A DNA stretch of 64,000 nucleotides from Aplectana chamaeleonis (lineage: Eukaryota; Nematoda; Chromadorea; Rhabditida; Cosmocercidae). Where the stretch lies: positions 516,501 to 580,500 of the forward strand of contig JAPDOI010000433.1 of the NCBI GenBank assembly GCA_029168955.1, in the 5' to 3' direction. Below, in pieces: positions 1 to 11,475 of this stretch. Positions within the stretch are counted from its first letter, which is position 1. Each line of letters opens with the position of its first letter. Made by a program: the position numbers and the translations under genes. A model generated the notes under the pieces. That model saw nothing but the letters and a program-made list of their open reading frames with translations. It was not told the DNA's origin and searched no databases.

Positions 1-3000
1 ATTCGCGCCTCCCAGAATTTGGCTTCACGGGAATATCAGCCCACACCCGGGGATTTCCTTCCCTGCCCACAGTGCAGCCGCAGGCTGCACGGTCCATTCT
101 GGCTTGCAAACGATTCGCCCCTCCCAGATTTTGTCTTCACGGGAATATCAGCTCACACCCGGGAAGTTCCTCCCCTGCCCACAGTGCAGCCGCAGGCTGC
201 ACCTTTCATTCTGGGTTTCGACCAATTCGCATCTCCTAGAATTTGGCTTCATGGGAATATCAGCCCACACCCTGGGATTCCCTCTCCTGCCCACAGTGCA
301 GCCGCAGGCTGCACCGTCCATTCTGGGTTTTGACCAATTTCCACCTCCTAGAATTTGGCTTCACGGGAATATCAGCCCACACCCGGGGATTTCCTTCCCT
401 GCCCACAGTGCAGCCGCAGGCTGCACGGTCCATTCTGGGCTGCAAACGATTCGCCCCTCCCAGATTTTGTCTTCACGGGAATACCAGCTCACACCCGGGA
501 AGTTCCTCCCCTGCCCACAGTGCAGCCGCAGGCTGCACTGTCCGTTCTGGGTTTTGACCAATTTGCACCTCCTAGAATTTGGCTTCACGGGAATATCAGC
601 CCACACCCGGGGATTCCCTGCACTGCCCACGGTGCAGCCGCAGGCTGCACCGTCAATTCTGGGTTTCGACCAATTTACACCTCCTAGAATTTGGCTTCAC
701 GGGAATATCAGCCCACACCCGGGGATTTCCTCCCCTGCCCATAGTGCAGCCGCAGGCTGCACCGTTCTTTCTGGGTTTCGACCAATTCGCGCCTCCTAGA
801 ATTTGGCTTCACGGGAATATCAGCCCACACCCGGGGATTTCCTTCCCTGCCCACAGTGCAGCCGCAGGCTGCACGGTCCATTCTGGGTTGCAAACGATTC
901 GCCCCTCCCAGATTTTGTCTTCACGGGAATATCAGCTCACACCCGGGAAGTTCCTCCCCTGCCCACAGTGCAGCCGCAGGCTGCACCTTTCATTCTGGGT
1001 TTCGACCAATTCGCATTTCCTAGAATTCGGCTTCACAGGAATATCAGCCCACGCCCGGGGATTTCCTCTCCTGCCCATAGTGCAGTCGCAGGCTGCACCG
1101 TTCTTTCGGGGTTTCAACCGTTTTGCCCCTCCCAGATTTTGGCTTCACGGGAATATCAGTCCTCGCCCGGGGATTCCGTCTCTGCTCGCAGTGCAGCCGC
1201 AGGCTGCACCGTCCATTCTAGGTTGCAACCGTTTTGCCCCTCCCAGATTTTGGCTTCACGGGAATATCAGCTCACACCCGGGAAGTTCCTCCCCTGCCCA
1301 CAGTGCAGCCGAAGGCTGCACCATCCATTGTGGGTTGCAACCTATTTGCTCCTCCCAGATTTTGGCTTCACGGGAATATCAGTCCACACCCGGGGATTCC
1401 GTCTCTGCTCGCAGTGCAGCCGCAGGCTGCACCGTCCATTCTAGGTTGCAACCGTTTTGCCCCTCCCAGATTTTGGCTTCACGGGAATATCAGCCCACAC
1501 CCGGGGATTTCCTCCTTTGCCCACAATGTAGCCGCAGGCTGCACCGTCCACTATGGGTTGCAACCAATTTTCACCTCTGGATTTTGACCAATTTGCACCT
1601 CCTAGAATCTGGCTTCACGGGAATATCAGCCCACACCCTGGGATTCCCTGCACTGTCCACGGTGCAGCTGCAGGCTGCACTGTCCATTGTGGGTTTCAAC
1701 CAATTTGCATTTCCTAGAATTTGGCTTCATGGGAATATCAGCCCACTCCCGGGGATTTCCTCACCTGCCCACACTGCAGCCGAAGGCTGCACTGTCCATT
1801 CTGGGTTTCAACCAATTTGCATGTCCTAGAATTTGGCTTCACGGGAATATCAGTCCTCGCCCGGGGATTCCGTCTCTGATCGCAGTGCGGCCGCAGGCTG
1901 CACAGTCCATTCTAGGTTGCAACCGTTTTGCCCCTCCCAGATTCTGGCTTCACGGGAATATCAGTCCTCGCCCGGGGATTCCGTCTCTGATCGCAGTGCA
2001 GCCGCAGGCTGCACCGTCCATTCTAGGTTGCAACCGTTTTGCCCCTCCCAGATTTTGGCTTCACGGGAATATCAGCCCACACCCGGGGATTCCGTCTCTG
2101 CTCGCAGTGCAGCCGCAGGCTGCACCGTCCATTCTAGGTTGCAACCGTTTTGCCCCTCCCAGATTTTGGCTTCACGGGAATATCAGCCCACACCCGGGGA
2201 TTTCCTCCTTTGCCCACAATGTAGCCGCAGGCTGCACCGTCCACTCTGGGTTGCAACCAATTTTCACCTCTGGATTTTGACCAATTTGCACCTCCTAGAA
2301 TTTGGCTTCACGGGAATATCAGCCCACACCCGGGGATTCCCTGCACTGCCCTTAGTGCAGCCGCAGGCTGCATCGTCCATTCTGGGTTTGGCCAATTTGC
2401 ACCTTCTAGAATTTGGCTTCACGAGAATATCAGTCCTCACCCAGGGATTTCTTCCCCTACCCATAGTGCAGCCGCAGGCTGCACCGTCCATTTTGGCTTG
2501 CAACTTATTTGCTCCTCTTACAATTTGGCTTCACGGGAATATCAGCCCACACCCGGGGATTCCCTGCACTGCCCACGGTGCAGCCCCAGGCTGCACAGTC
2601 CGTTCTGGGTTTTGACCAACTTGCACCTCCTAGAATTTGGCTTCACGGGAATATCAGCCCACACCCGTCCATTCTGGGTTTCGACCAATTCGCACCTCCT
2701 AGAATTTGGCTTTACGGGAGTATTAGCCCACACCCGGGAAGTTCCTCCCCTGCCCACAGTGCAGCCACAGGCTGCACCATCCATTGTGGGTTGCAACCTA
2801 TTTGCTCCTCCCAGATTTTGGCTTCACGGGAATATCAGTCCACACCCGGGGATTTCCTCCCCAGCCCATAGTGCAGCCGCAGGCTGCACCGTCCATTCTG
2901 GGTTTTGACCAATTTGCACCTCCTAGAATTTGGCTTCACGGGAATATCAGCCCACACCCGGGGATTTCCTCCCCAGCCCATAGTGCAGCCGCAGGCTGCA

Positions 3001-6000
3001 CCGTCCATTCTGGGTTTTGACCAATTTGCACCTCCCAGAATTTGGCTTCACGGGAATATCAGCCCACACCCGGGGATTTCCTCCTTTGCCCACAGTGCAG
3101 CCGCAGGCTTCACCGTCCACTCTGGGTTGCAACCAATGTTCACCTCTGGATTTCGACCAATTTGCACCTCCTAGAATTTGGCTTCACGGGAATATCAGCC
3201 CACACCCGGGGATTCCCTGCACTGCCCACGGTGCAGCCGCAGGCTGCACCGTCAATTCTGGGTTTCGACCAATTTGCACCTCCTAGAATTTGGCTTCACG
3301 GGAATATCAGCCCACACCCGGGGATTTCCTCCCCTGCCCATAGTGCAGCCGCAGGCTGCACCGTTCTTTCTGGGTTTCGACCAATTCGCGTCTCCTAGAA
3401 TTTGGCTTCACGGGAATATCAGCCCACACCCGGGGATTTCCTTCCCTGCCCACAGTGCAGCCGCAGGCTGCACCGTTCCTTCGGGGTTTCAACCGATTTG
3501 CACCTCCTAGGATTTGGCTTCACGGGAATATCAGTCCTCGCCCGGGAATTCCCTCCTCTGCCCACAGTGCAGCCGCAGGCTGCATTGTCCATTCTGGGTT
3601 TCAACCAATTCGCATCTCCTAGAATTTGGCTTCACGGGAATATCAGTCCACACCCGGGGATTCCGTCTCTGCTCGCAGTGCAGCCGCAGGCTGCACGGTC
3701 CATTCTGGGTTGCAAACGATTCGCCCCTCCCAGATTTTGGCTTCACGGGAATATCAGCTCACACCCAGGGATTTCCTCCCCTGCCCATAGTGCAGTCGCA
3801 GGTTGCACCGTTCTTTCGGGGTTTCAACCGTTTTGCCCGTCCCAGATTTTGGCTTCACGGCAATATCAGCTCACAACCGGGGACTTCCTCCCCTACCCAT
3901 GGTGCAGTCGCAGGCTGCACCGTTCCTTCGGGGTTTCAACCGATTTGCACCTCCTAGGATTTGGCTTCACGGGAATATCAGTCCTCGCCCGGGAATTCCC
4001 TCCTCTGCCCACAGTGCAGCCGCAGGCTGCATTGTCCATTCTGGGTTTCAACCAATTCGCATCTCCTAGAATTTGGCTTCACGGGAATATCAGTCCACAC
4101 CCGGGGATTCCGTCTCTGCTCGCAGTGCAGCCGCAGGCTGCACCGTCCATTCTAGGTTGCAACCGTTTTGCCCCTCCCAGATTTTGGCTTCACGGGAATA
4201 TCAGCCCACACCCGGGGATTTCCTCCTTTGCCCACAATGTAGCCGCAGGCTGCACCGTCCACTATGGGTTGCAACCAATTCGCATCTCCTAGAATTTGGC
4301 TTCACGGGAATATCAGTCCACACCCGGGGATTCCGTCTCTGCTCGCAGTGCAGCCGCAGGCTGCACGGTCCATTCTGGGTTGCAAACGATTCGCCCCTCC
4401 CAGATTTTGGCTTCACGGGAATATCAGCTCACACCCAGGGATTTCCTCCCCTGCCCATAGTGCAGTCGCAGGTTGCACCGTTCTTTCGGGGTTTCAACCG
4501 TTTTGCCCGTCCCAGATTTTGGCTTCACGGCAATATCAGCTCACAACCCGGGGACTTCCTCCTACCCATGGTGCAGTCGCAGGCTGCACCGTTCCTTCGG
4601 GGTTTCAACCGATTTGCACCTCCTAGGATTTGGCTTCACGGGAATATCAGTCCTCGCCCGGGAATTCCCTCCTCTGCCCACAGTGCAGCCGCAGGCTGCA
4701 TTGTCCATTCTGGGTTTCAACCAATTCGCATCTCCTAGAATTTGGCTTCACGGGAATATCAGTCCACACCCGGGGATTCCGTCTCTGCTCGCAGTGCAGC
4801 CGCAGGCTGCACCGTCCATTCTAGGTTGCAACCGTTTTGCCCCTCCCAGATTTTGGCTTCACGGGAATATCAGCCCACACCCGGGGATTTCCTCCTTTGC
4901 CCACAATGTAGCCGCAGGCTGCACCGTCCACTATGGGTTGCAACCAATTTTCACCTCTGGATTTTGACCAATTTGCACCCCCTGGAATTTGGCTTCACGG
5001 GAATATCAGCCCACACCCTGGGATTCCCTGCACTGCCCACTGTGCAGCTGAAGGCTGCACTGTCCATTCTGGGTTTCAACCAATTTGCATGTCCTAGAAT
5101 TTGGCTTCATGGGAATATGAGTCCTCGACCGGGGGTTTCCTCCTCTGTTCACAGTGCAGCTGCAGGCTGCACAGTCCTTTTGGGTTTCAACCGATTTGCA
5201 CCTCCTAGAAATTGGCTTCACGGGAATATCAGCCCACTCCCGGGGATTTCCTCACCTGCCCACACTGCAGCCGAAGGCTGCACTGTCCATTCTGGGTTTC
5301 AACCAATTTGCATGTCCTAGAATTTGGCTTCACGGGAATATCAGTCCTCGCCCGGGGATTCCGTCTCTGATCGCAGTGCAGCCGCAGGCTGCACCGTCTA
5401 TTCTAGGTTGCAACCGTTTTGCCCCTCCCAGATTTTGGCTTCACGGGAATATCAGCCCACACCCGGGGATTTCCTCCTTTGCCCACAATGTAGCCGCAGG
5501 CTGCACCGTCCACTCTGGGTTGCAACCAATTTTCACCTCTGGATTTTGACCAATTTGCACCTCCTAGAATTTGGCTTCACGGGAATATCAGCCCACACCC
5601 GGGGATTCCCTGCACTGTCCTTAGTGCAGCCGCAGGCTGCATCGTCCATTCTGGGTTTTGACCAATTTGCACCTCCTAGAATTTGGCTTCACGAGAATAT
5701 CAGTCCTCACCCAGGGATTTCCTCCCCTACCCATAGTGCAGCCGCAGGCTGCACCGTCCATTTTGGCTTGCAACTTATTTGCTCCTCCTACAATTTGGCT
5801 TCACGGGAATATCAGCCCACACCCGGGGATTTCCTCCCTTACCCATAGTGCAGTCGCAGGCTGCACCGTTCCTTCGGGGTTTCAACCGATTTGCACCTCC
5901 TAGGATTTGGCTTCACGGGAATATCAGTCCTCGCCCGGGAATTCCCTCCTCTGCCCACAGTGCAGCCGCAGGCTGCATTGTCCATTCTGGGTTTCAACCA

Positions 6001-6166
6001 ATTCGCATCTCCTAGAATTTGGCTTCATGGGAATATGAGTCCTCGACCGGGGGTTTCCTCCTCTGCTCACAGTGCAGCTGCAGGCTGCACAGTCCTTTTA
6101 GGTTTCAACCAATTTGCACCTCCTAGAATTTGGCTTCACGGGAATATCAGCCCACTCCCTGGGATT
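1..6166 (+). repeat. Left satellite array, ~112-bp monomer, about 55 copies
   Basis: The landmark GGCTTCACGGGAATATCAG recurs every 112 bases (for example near 21, 133, 245, 357) to about 6,145. Each monomer has a CACACCCGGGGATTTCC block, a CTCCCCTGCCCACA block, the inverted repeat GTGCAGCC-GCA-GGCTGCAC, then CGTCCATTCTGGGTTT and a TCCTAGAATTT or TCCCAGATTTT variant. At least two subtypes alternate: GGGTTTCGACCAATTC and GGGTTGCAAACGATTC or GGGTTGCAACCGTTTT. Monomers near 2,660 lack the hairpin block. A short partial duplication of the CACCTCTGGATTTTGACC type recurs near 1,570, 2,265, 3,135, 4,945 and 5,535. Because 112 is not a multiple of three and stops are rare, long open frames occur in all plus frames (for example 579-1829), but these are satellite read-through. 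The array starts before base 1. Confidence 0.97.
3400..5000 (+). repeat. Higher-order duplication inside the left array (~670 bp period)
   Basis: A multi-monomer block repeats with its private variants. The stretch with the unusual GGCTTCACGGCAATATCAG and TTTTGCCCGTCCCAG variants occurs near 3,717-3,872 and again near 4,387-4,542, about 670 bases (six monomers) apart. The block with GTCCTCGCCCGGGAATTCCC recurs near 3,540, 3,985, 4,650 and 5,930. A longer-range copy links about 1,813 and 5,303 through the GTCTCTGATCGCAGTGC variant. This shows segmental expansion by unequal exchange rather than independent monomer mutation. Confidence 0.75.
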
Positions 6167-6365
6167 TCCTCCCTAGCCGAACGTCCGTTTTGGGTTTCGA
6201 GTAACTTGAACCCCACCGAATTCTAGCTAACAGTAAGGTGAGCCCACGCCCTGGGTTCTTCTCTCTTGCCGGACGTCCATTTTGGGTTTCGAGTGACTTG
6301 AACCACACCGAATGTTAGCCAACAGTAAGATGAGCCGTCACCCGGGGTTTTCTTTTTTTGCGGGG
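6167..6365 (+). repeat. Decayed edge monomers of the left satellite
   Basis: Two diverged copies, starting ACGTCCGTTTTGGGTTTCGA at 6,181 and ACGTCCATTTTGGGTTTCGA at 6,273, are 92 bases apart. They keep the CGTCCATT-GGGTTTCGA block and a GAGCC-CACGCCCTGGG block that correspond to the array monomer. They lack the hairpin core and have AGCTAACAGTAAG in place of the usual middle part. They are best read as old monomers at the array boundary that escaped homogenisation. A fainter trace (CGAATTTCAGCCAATAATAA, from about 6,639) follows the next insertion. Confidence 0.7.
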
Positions 6366-6383
6366 CGGTGCAACCGAAGCAAT

Positions 6384-6637
6384 CTTGCGACTTTGCGCAG
6401 CGGGTGTTGTAAAATTTTTGAAAAGTTTTGTAAAAAATGAAATGGAGGGGGGTCGTAAACAGTTCGGAGAAAAAACTGCCTTGGACCACCACTATTCTGA
6501 ATGTTTCCCAACTCTGTCATTCTCAAAAAGCTGAAAGAATTTTTCATTCCGTGCGGGGATCATTAAACATTGGAAAATTTCAAAAAATTCTGGTGAACAA
6601 GGGGGTCGTAGCTCCGCCGAAAATTGACGCAACCACT
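6384..6637 (+). mobile_element. MITE family A, copy 1 (degenerate)
   Basis: This matches the family seen best at 19,659-19,973. It starts with a TTGCGACT-type end, continues through a GTAAAAAAT stretch and a GGGGGGTCGTA block, and ends with GGGGGTCGTAGCTCCGCCG, AAAATTGACGCAACC. The 5' end is decayed. It lies between decayed satellite monomers, so it probably inserted into the array edge. No protein is encoded. The superfamily is not identified. Confidence 0.65.
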
Positions 6638-6705
6638 ACGAATTTCAGCCAATAATAAGATCACCCTCTACGCGGTGTTATCTAGACTTCTCTTTTTCCA
6701 GAGCT

Positions 6706-7373
6706 TGCTTAGGATTGTGTCGTTAGGAATTCCATTCGGCATCTTCATGGGGCTAGCGGCATAGAAATAATTTGTTTCGGTCGATGGGCTATTTACAGCC
6801 ACGGTAATACAGAAAGACAGCTCAAATTGAGTCTGTACCATGTCTACCTCTACTGTAGATTATTTTGGATCATTCAGGTGCATTAGCTCTTTTCTCACTC
6901 TAACATGGAATGCATTATTCGGAAGAAAATAAGGTGAACCCAGGGAGAACTACTGCAGACGAAACAGGATTTCACATAATTATGGAGCCGTTGAAATATT
7001 TGAAGTCAAGGTAAGCCTTCTTCCGAAAATATTGGTTTTGGTATGCAGCCTGGAAAGGCACCTTGTTTCGAAAAATGGTCATAACAGTTTCTGACGTGGC
7101 CAAGCGTGCAGCTCCTGATGATGATTGACCGCATTTCTTCTTGTTTACTTTCACATTTTTTTGGTCAGAAGTCATAGTTAAGGGAACGGATTAAAAATTG
7201 GTAACGGCATGCCTTGCCTTATTCTTTCTAAGGTTCTCCGGAGGTAAGATGGGAATGAGAAGGAGGGAGAGAGAGGCAGGTGTCTGTGGGGGAAGGGGGT
7301 TACGGGCAGTTCGCTCAGAATGCGACTTTTCCGAGTTTTGGTGTTACATAGAAAAATCATTTCTTGACATAGG
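6706..7373. other. Unassigned spacer
   Basis: I see no recognisable gene or repeat here. A 67-codon frame on the minus strand (6,972-7,175) has no family signature. A purine-rich patch (GAAGGAGGGAGAGAGAGG, near 7,260) lies at the right end. Confidence 0.5.
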
Positions 7374-7610
7374 CAGGGTTGAGCAGGCAGTTGCGTCAAT
7401 TTTCGGCGGAGCTACGACCCCCCTGTTGACCAAAATTTTGCAAAATTTTCGTGATCCCCCGATACTACTTCCACGCAAATGACTATTTCGAAGATGATTA
7501 CTTTCACTCCGGAAATTTCACGACCCCTCCCGAAATTCGCATTTTTTCTCTAGAATCTTCCCAGTTTTTACGACCCCTTGTTGTGTCGAGTCGCAACTAT
7601 GCTCAGCACT
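7374..7610 (-). mobile_element. MITE family A, copy 2
   Basis: Reverse orientation. The left end reads CAGGGTTGAGCAGGCAGTTG then TCGGCGGAGCTACGACCCCC. The right end, read on the minus strand, is GTTGCGACTCGACACAACA then AGGGGTCGTAAAAA, matching the 5' end of the copy at 19,659. The two ends are only partly inverted repeats of each other. The long frame crossing it (7,198-7,482) is not a gene. Confidence 0.75.
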
Positions 7611-7765
7611 GGACATAGGTTTCTTGTGATAATCCTAACCTGCGCGATTGCAACGCGGAGAGGAGGGAAGGACACAGGAAAGGAGTGTTGTGGTAGAAGC
7701 TAAAGCGCGCTGCATCAACAACCGCAGAACGGTTTAGGTGTGTTAGAGTTCACACCATGAAAAGG

Positions 7766-8036
7766 GGGGGAGGGAAAAGAGGCACTCCTATATGGGCGGG
7801 GCCCCAGAGCGCATGGCCCGCGCACCTTCTCGTGGACAGCTTCTCGTGGATAAGAGAAACGAGTGGGAGAAATAGTAATCATCTGGTAGAGACGAAATCT
7901 AGTGAGGGTGGCTAATAATTCCAGGAATATCCAATATAAACGCTTCGCGATGTAAAAGAGACTCGTCCACGAGGAGGTGCGCGCGCCATGCGCTCTCAGG
8001 CTCCTCCCATATCAGAGTGCCTCTTCGGGCGCACCC
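7766..8036 (+). mobile_element. MULE-type MITE (family B) with 9-bp target duplication
   Basis: The near-perfect terminal inverted repeats include GAGGCACTCCTATATGGGCG at 7,779 and, on the minus strand at the other end, GAGGCACTCTGATATGGGAG. Both continue into an AGAGCGCATGGC, GCGCACCT, CTCGTGGAC series, about 60 bp per arm. The 9-bp direct repeat ATGAAAAGG flanks the element at 7,757-7,765 and 8,037-8,045. The right element boundary is confirmed by the second copy, which shares sequence through GGGCGCACCC and then differs. A 9-bp target duplication is typical of Mutator-like elements. The interior is non-coding. Confidence 0.82.
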
Positions 8037-8138
8037 ATGAAAAGGTGTCCGGAGAGATTCTTGTGACCAGCAAGAGTCGGAGGGTACGGTTTCGGAACAG
8101 GTTTGGGAATGTTAGTAGTTGGTGGTGTTATCGTTTCT

Positions 8139-8298
8139 AGCGAAAATCCGGTCCGCTTTTGCGGAGGACCGCTGCGGCAACTCAGAATACGATGATCGTC
8201 GTGCTGAAAAAAGGCTATTCGTGCCGGGGCCCATCATAATTACCATAGTGTTGCCTGATACAACACCCGCTGCCGCGAATGCGGACCGGAATTTCGCT
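8139..8298. mobile_element. Small inverted-repeat element
   Basis: AGCGAAAATCCGGTCCGC at 8,139 is mirrored by GCGGACCGGAATTTCGCT ending at 8,298, with an inner GCGG/CCGC-rich extension (about 26 bp per arm). The 160-bp unit resembles a short MITE. No target duplication was found. An open frame across it (8,119-8,439) has no recognisable domain. Confidence 0.6.
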
Positions 8299-8651
8299 TT
8301 GATAATGACAGTATGTTACTTCGACAATCTCAACCTATTCTTCTTCATGGATGACAAAGTTGCTTCTATTGGAAATATTGAAGCTTCAAGGGAATGCATA
8401 AATTTTTTTAACATGCATTTCTCATTCCAGGTGGATTAGAGACTGCTAATGTGACATCAACGGAGATGATAATTCACGTGTAATCCAGTGATATATTTTT
8501 GTTTCCTCATTGTAGTATTGTGCATTTGGATAAATAATCAGAATTTGATTAAAAGACATGTGCAATGGAACTGACTTCCAGGGATTCCTCGTTCATGCTG
8601 AAGGTGTTCAGTTGGTTTAATCTGTTTCAATTCACCTATCCTTTGTAAAGT
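8299..8651. other. Unassigned spacer
   Basis: AT-rich sequence without a recognisable gene or repeat. Confidence 0.4.
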
Positions 8652-8813
8652 CGTAATTCTCACGACTCATGGCGCGAGCGATGCTGCTCCGTCCGTCATG
8701 CGCTCTCTCGCTGTCTCTAACGGAGCTGAGGTTAGAGACAGCGAGAGAGCGCATGACGGACGGAGGAAGCAGCATCGCGCACGCCGCTCACGCCATGAGT
8801 GGTGAGAATTACG
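8652..8813. repeat. Long foldback hairpin
   Basis: The arm starting CGTAATTCTCAC is mirrored by GTGAGAATTACG at the end. The inner arms GCGCTCTCTCGCTGTCTCTA and its complement surround a 9-base loop (GGAGCTGAG, about 8,722-8,730). The distal part has an asymmetric insertion of about 13 bases on the right arm. It is probably a foldback MITE. A transcript would form a long hairpin RNA, but no promoter is seen. Confidence 0.85.
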
Positions 8814-8966
8814 CGTAGAAACCATGGAATTTCGCGGTTCTACAGCCTGTACATTCTTTGCGTCACACGATTACGCGACGTCGGTGGGTTCAGTCGGCAC
8901 GTTTCGCACTGATCACTTTGGTTCCTCTTGGTTCACCTTTCTTTGGCGAAATCTCGGTGGACATAC

Positions 8967-9244
8967 TGTGCTTCTCTGGGTCAAAATCCGGTGCGCAATT
9001 GCGTCTCGACACGCTTTAAAGCCGCGCGCATCCGAGTCGGAAGAGTTTGCAGCGCCTCAGCCGCCGATCTGTGTACTCTAGGTTGGTTTTAGAAACTGTA
9101 AAGTAAACAAAATTGGCGAAAACTGAATAAAAAAAGCCATATCGAGTCGGCTTTGGCGGTGGAAACTCGACTTAATCCAGCGCGCGCGGCCGCAAAGCGT
9201 GTCGAGACGCAGTTGTGGACCGGAATTTGGCCCAGATAAGCACA
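8967..9244. mobile_element. Foldback MITE family C, copy 1
   Basis: This 278-bp element starts TGTGCTTCTCTGGG and ends with the complement (CCCAGATAAGCACA). Arms are about 90 bp, with shared blocks GTCTCGACACGCTT, GAGTCGG and CAGCGCC on one side and their complements on the other. It is the same length as copy 2 at 18,945. There is a short AT-rich spacer and no coding capacity. No clear target-site duplication was found. Confidence 0.85.
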
Positions 9245-9349
9245 GTGTGTTCAGAGATGCGTGCACACGGTCTGAGCTGGCGCAAACTACACTATCAAGA
9301 GGGAAACAAACGACCAGTGCGGTTCGTGCCGACTCTACGCGGCCTAGGG

Positions 9350-9595
9350 TCAAGCGAAATGAAGCGAATTCTACACATGGTTGAAGGGGTGAGGCCGGCC
9401 ATGCCGGCTTAGCGTTTGGGGAAGCTAAACGAATGCTAAATATGGTCAATGGAGGGAAGCCGGCCTATAGTTGAGTGAAGTCATGCGAATCTACGCATTG
9501 TTAATGGAGGGAAGCCGGACTGTAGTTAAGTCAAGCGAATTCTATACATGGTTGAAGGAGGAAAGCCAGCCTATCGTTTGGCCAAGCCAACACTC
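9350..9595 (+). repeat. Degenerate short tandem repeat
   Basis: Four imperfect copies of a 51-65 bp unit contain GCGAATTCTACACATGGTTG and GAGGGAAGCCGGCC-like blocks, starting near 9,355, 9,422, 9,475 and 9,530. Open frames through it look incidental. Confidence 0.6.
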
Positions 9596-10213
9596 AGAGT
9601 CCGACGTCGTGGAAACTGTTTTCAGCAGAGATGCTTTGATCAAAGATAAATCGTGTTCACTGGCAAAACCGTTCTTTAGTAACAGAATCGTCCCATTTTC
9701 TGTTTCACCTGAATGGGCTAGCTGGAACAGGAACCACAGAACCGGCGGTGCCGGTCCGCCAGCTGCGCTGGCCGGCGCGAGCAGCTGGTTTATACACATG
9801 TAGATAAATGTGCACGTTTTTCTACACTACACTATGCTCAGTTCATTGTCTTAACCTACTTTCAAACGCACTCACGGTTGGTCCACGGGCCACTAGTTCA
9901 AAAAAAAAGGCAAATGAACGCAAGAAAAGGATTGAAAACAGGTGAGCACTCCGCGCCGCCAGGAGACGAACGCGCCACATTTGCCGTTTACGTGGAAAGT
10001 CGTCGGATTAATTTCGACGACAACTATTCCTCTTGCAAGGACAATAAATCCTTTTAGTGGGTTGAGCGCAGCAGTAGGTCGACTGCAGCACGTGAATTTA
10101 ACCCACTTCCTGCCACTTTTTTTGCGGTTTTTTCTTCACGACTGTGACTCAATGGACCCAAAGCTTCGGATCAAGCGAAAAACCGAAACTTTTTCTGATC
10201 GCGAACACTGCCT
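9596..10213. other. Spacer ending in an orphan TTAA-element terminus
   Basis: Mostly unassigned. The right end, CGCGAACACTGCCT followed by TTAA at 10,214-10,217, matches the terminal repeat (AGGCAGTGTTCACGATGA) seen after TTAA at 21,066 and the related ends at 29,819 and 30,375. I found no matching 5' end upstream, so this is a solo or truncated element. Confidence 0.5.
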
Positions 10214-10539
10214 TTAAGGTACCTTGGAGAAGTTTTCGCACATCTTCCTCTTCAAGTCTAAGGGTATGGATTTGGTGCTGGTGTTCATGGAAGATTTGGT
10301 GCTGATGTTCGTAGAAGAGACCAACAAGTGCACATGAGACCTTGGGATAGCACATTTTTATCATTACTCTACTTTGTCTAATTTCTCGTATTTGAAATTG
10401 GCCTTTTGACCAAGTGTGGTATACTGTTCAAAAGCATGAATTGCTTTCTTTCAATGCATTCCTCCATCCTAAGCGGAATCTCTTGAATCTTGAAGTATAT
10501 GTTAGGATTCAGTCGAAATTTTAAGTACTGGACATCATC
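10214..10539. other. Unassigned spacer
   Basis: No gene is seen. A short direct repeat of GATTTGGTGCTG-TGTTC lies near 10,270-10,310. Confidence 0.35.
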
Positions 10540-11475
10540 TGGGTGAATACTCGAATATAGAGAATGCAGGTTGGAAAAATTGCCAGAAGAAAGAAAATGA
10601 GTGAAAAAATAGTTGCAAGCCAGAAAACAAAAATCTTGGTGTGATTCGCCGAAAAGGTGAAAAACGGGAACAGAAGAAAATACTGAGGATGGCCAGAAGG
10701 CAAAACAAAAGTTAAAATGCAGAAAAAAGTTAGGGTGAGCGCCTAGATGATGGAAAGAAATTAAAATGCAGCAAAAATAGTGGGTGTGGCCAGAAACTTA
10801 GAATATTATGAGAAGCAAGAAAACTGCAGAAAAAAAAAACAAAAATAATGTGAGAGCGGCCGAACAACAGAGAGATTTGTGAAAATCAGAAGAAAGGCGC
10901 TAATAAAAAACAAAACAGGAGAAAAATGTGACGGTGACTAGAAGAAAAAAGATCTCAATGCAAATAACATTGCTTAGGAAGTCTAGAAGGCAGAAAAAGT
11001 CAGAATGCATAAAAAAATCAGTGACTCCGTAGAAGACGATAGAAAAGGTCCAAATTCAGTGACAAAGGAAAAATGTAGAGTAGGGCAGAGGACAGAAAAG
11101 AATCGAGTGGATTGTCCATACAAGTCAAAGAGCCGGAGAAATGTATCGCAGGTAGCCAGGCAACCGAGAAAAAATTAGCCATAACGGCCTGAAGAAAGAA
11201 AAAAGTCAGAAAAAAAATAAGAAAAAAAGGTCATAGTGACAATGAAAAAACTTCCGCAAACAAAAATAGTGAGCTTAGCCAGAGGCAAAAGAGTTTTGGA
11301 ATATAGAAAATATTGGCGCAAATGATCAAAAACATGAAGAATAGTCAAAGCGATTAGGAGAAGGAAAATTTCAAATATAGAAATCAATAACCACAAAACA
11401 TAAAAAAATTCAATGAGAATGGCCGGAGAACAGAACAGATTTGTCGGTTTCTAGAAAGAACAAAAGAGTCGGAAA
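10540..11475 (+). repeat. Purine-rich degenerate repeat tract
   Basis: The plus strand is strongly A/G-rich for almost 1 kb. Loose motifs recur at irregular spacing: GGCCAGAAGGCA, AGAATGCA followed by runs of A, and GTCAGAA. It looks like a very old minisatellite or a decayed purine tract. Minus-strand hydrophobic frames such as 11,175-11,396 are the pyrimidine complement read as protein and are not genes. Confidence 0.5.

Noticed and set aside
579..1829. 416-codon plus-strand open frame and its overlapping neighbours in the left array
   Set aside because: The 112-bp satellite has few stops in any plus frame, so all three frames stay open. The protein is the satellite cycling through frames, with no start context or domain.
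6972..7175. 67-codon minus-strand frame with an ATG
   Set aside because: It looks protein-like, but there is no recognisable domain, partner exon or promoter. Not enough to call a gene.
9078..9449. 123-codon minus-strand frame
   Set aside because: Most of it is the terminal repeat of MITE family C and the adjacent short tandem repeat.
11175..11396. Hydrophobic minus-strand frame resembling a membrane protein
   Set aside because: It is the pyrimidine-rich complement of a purine-rich tract. T-rich codons give F/L/I/S without any family signature.
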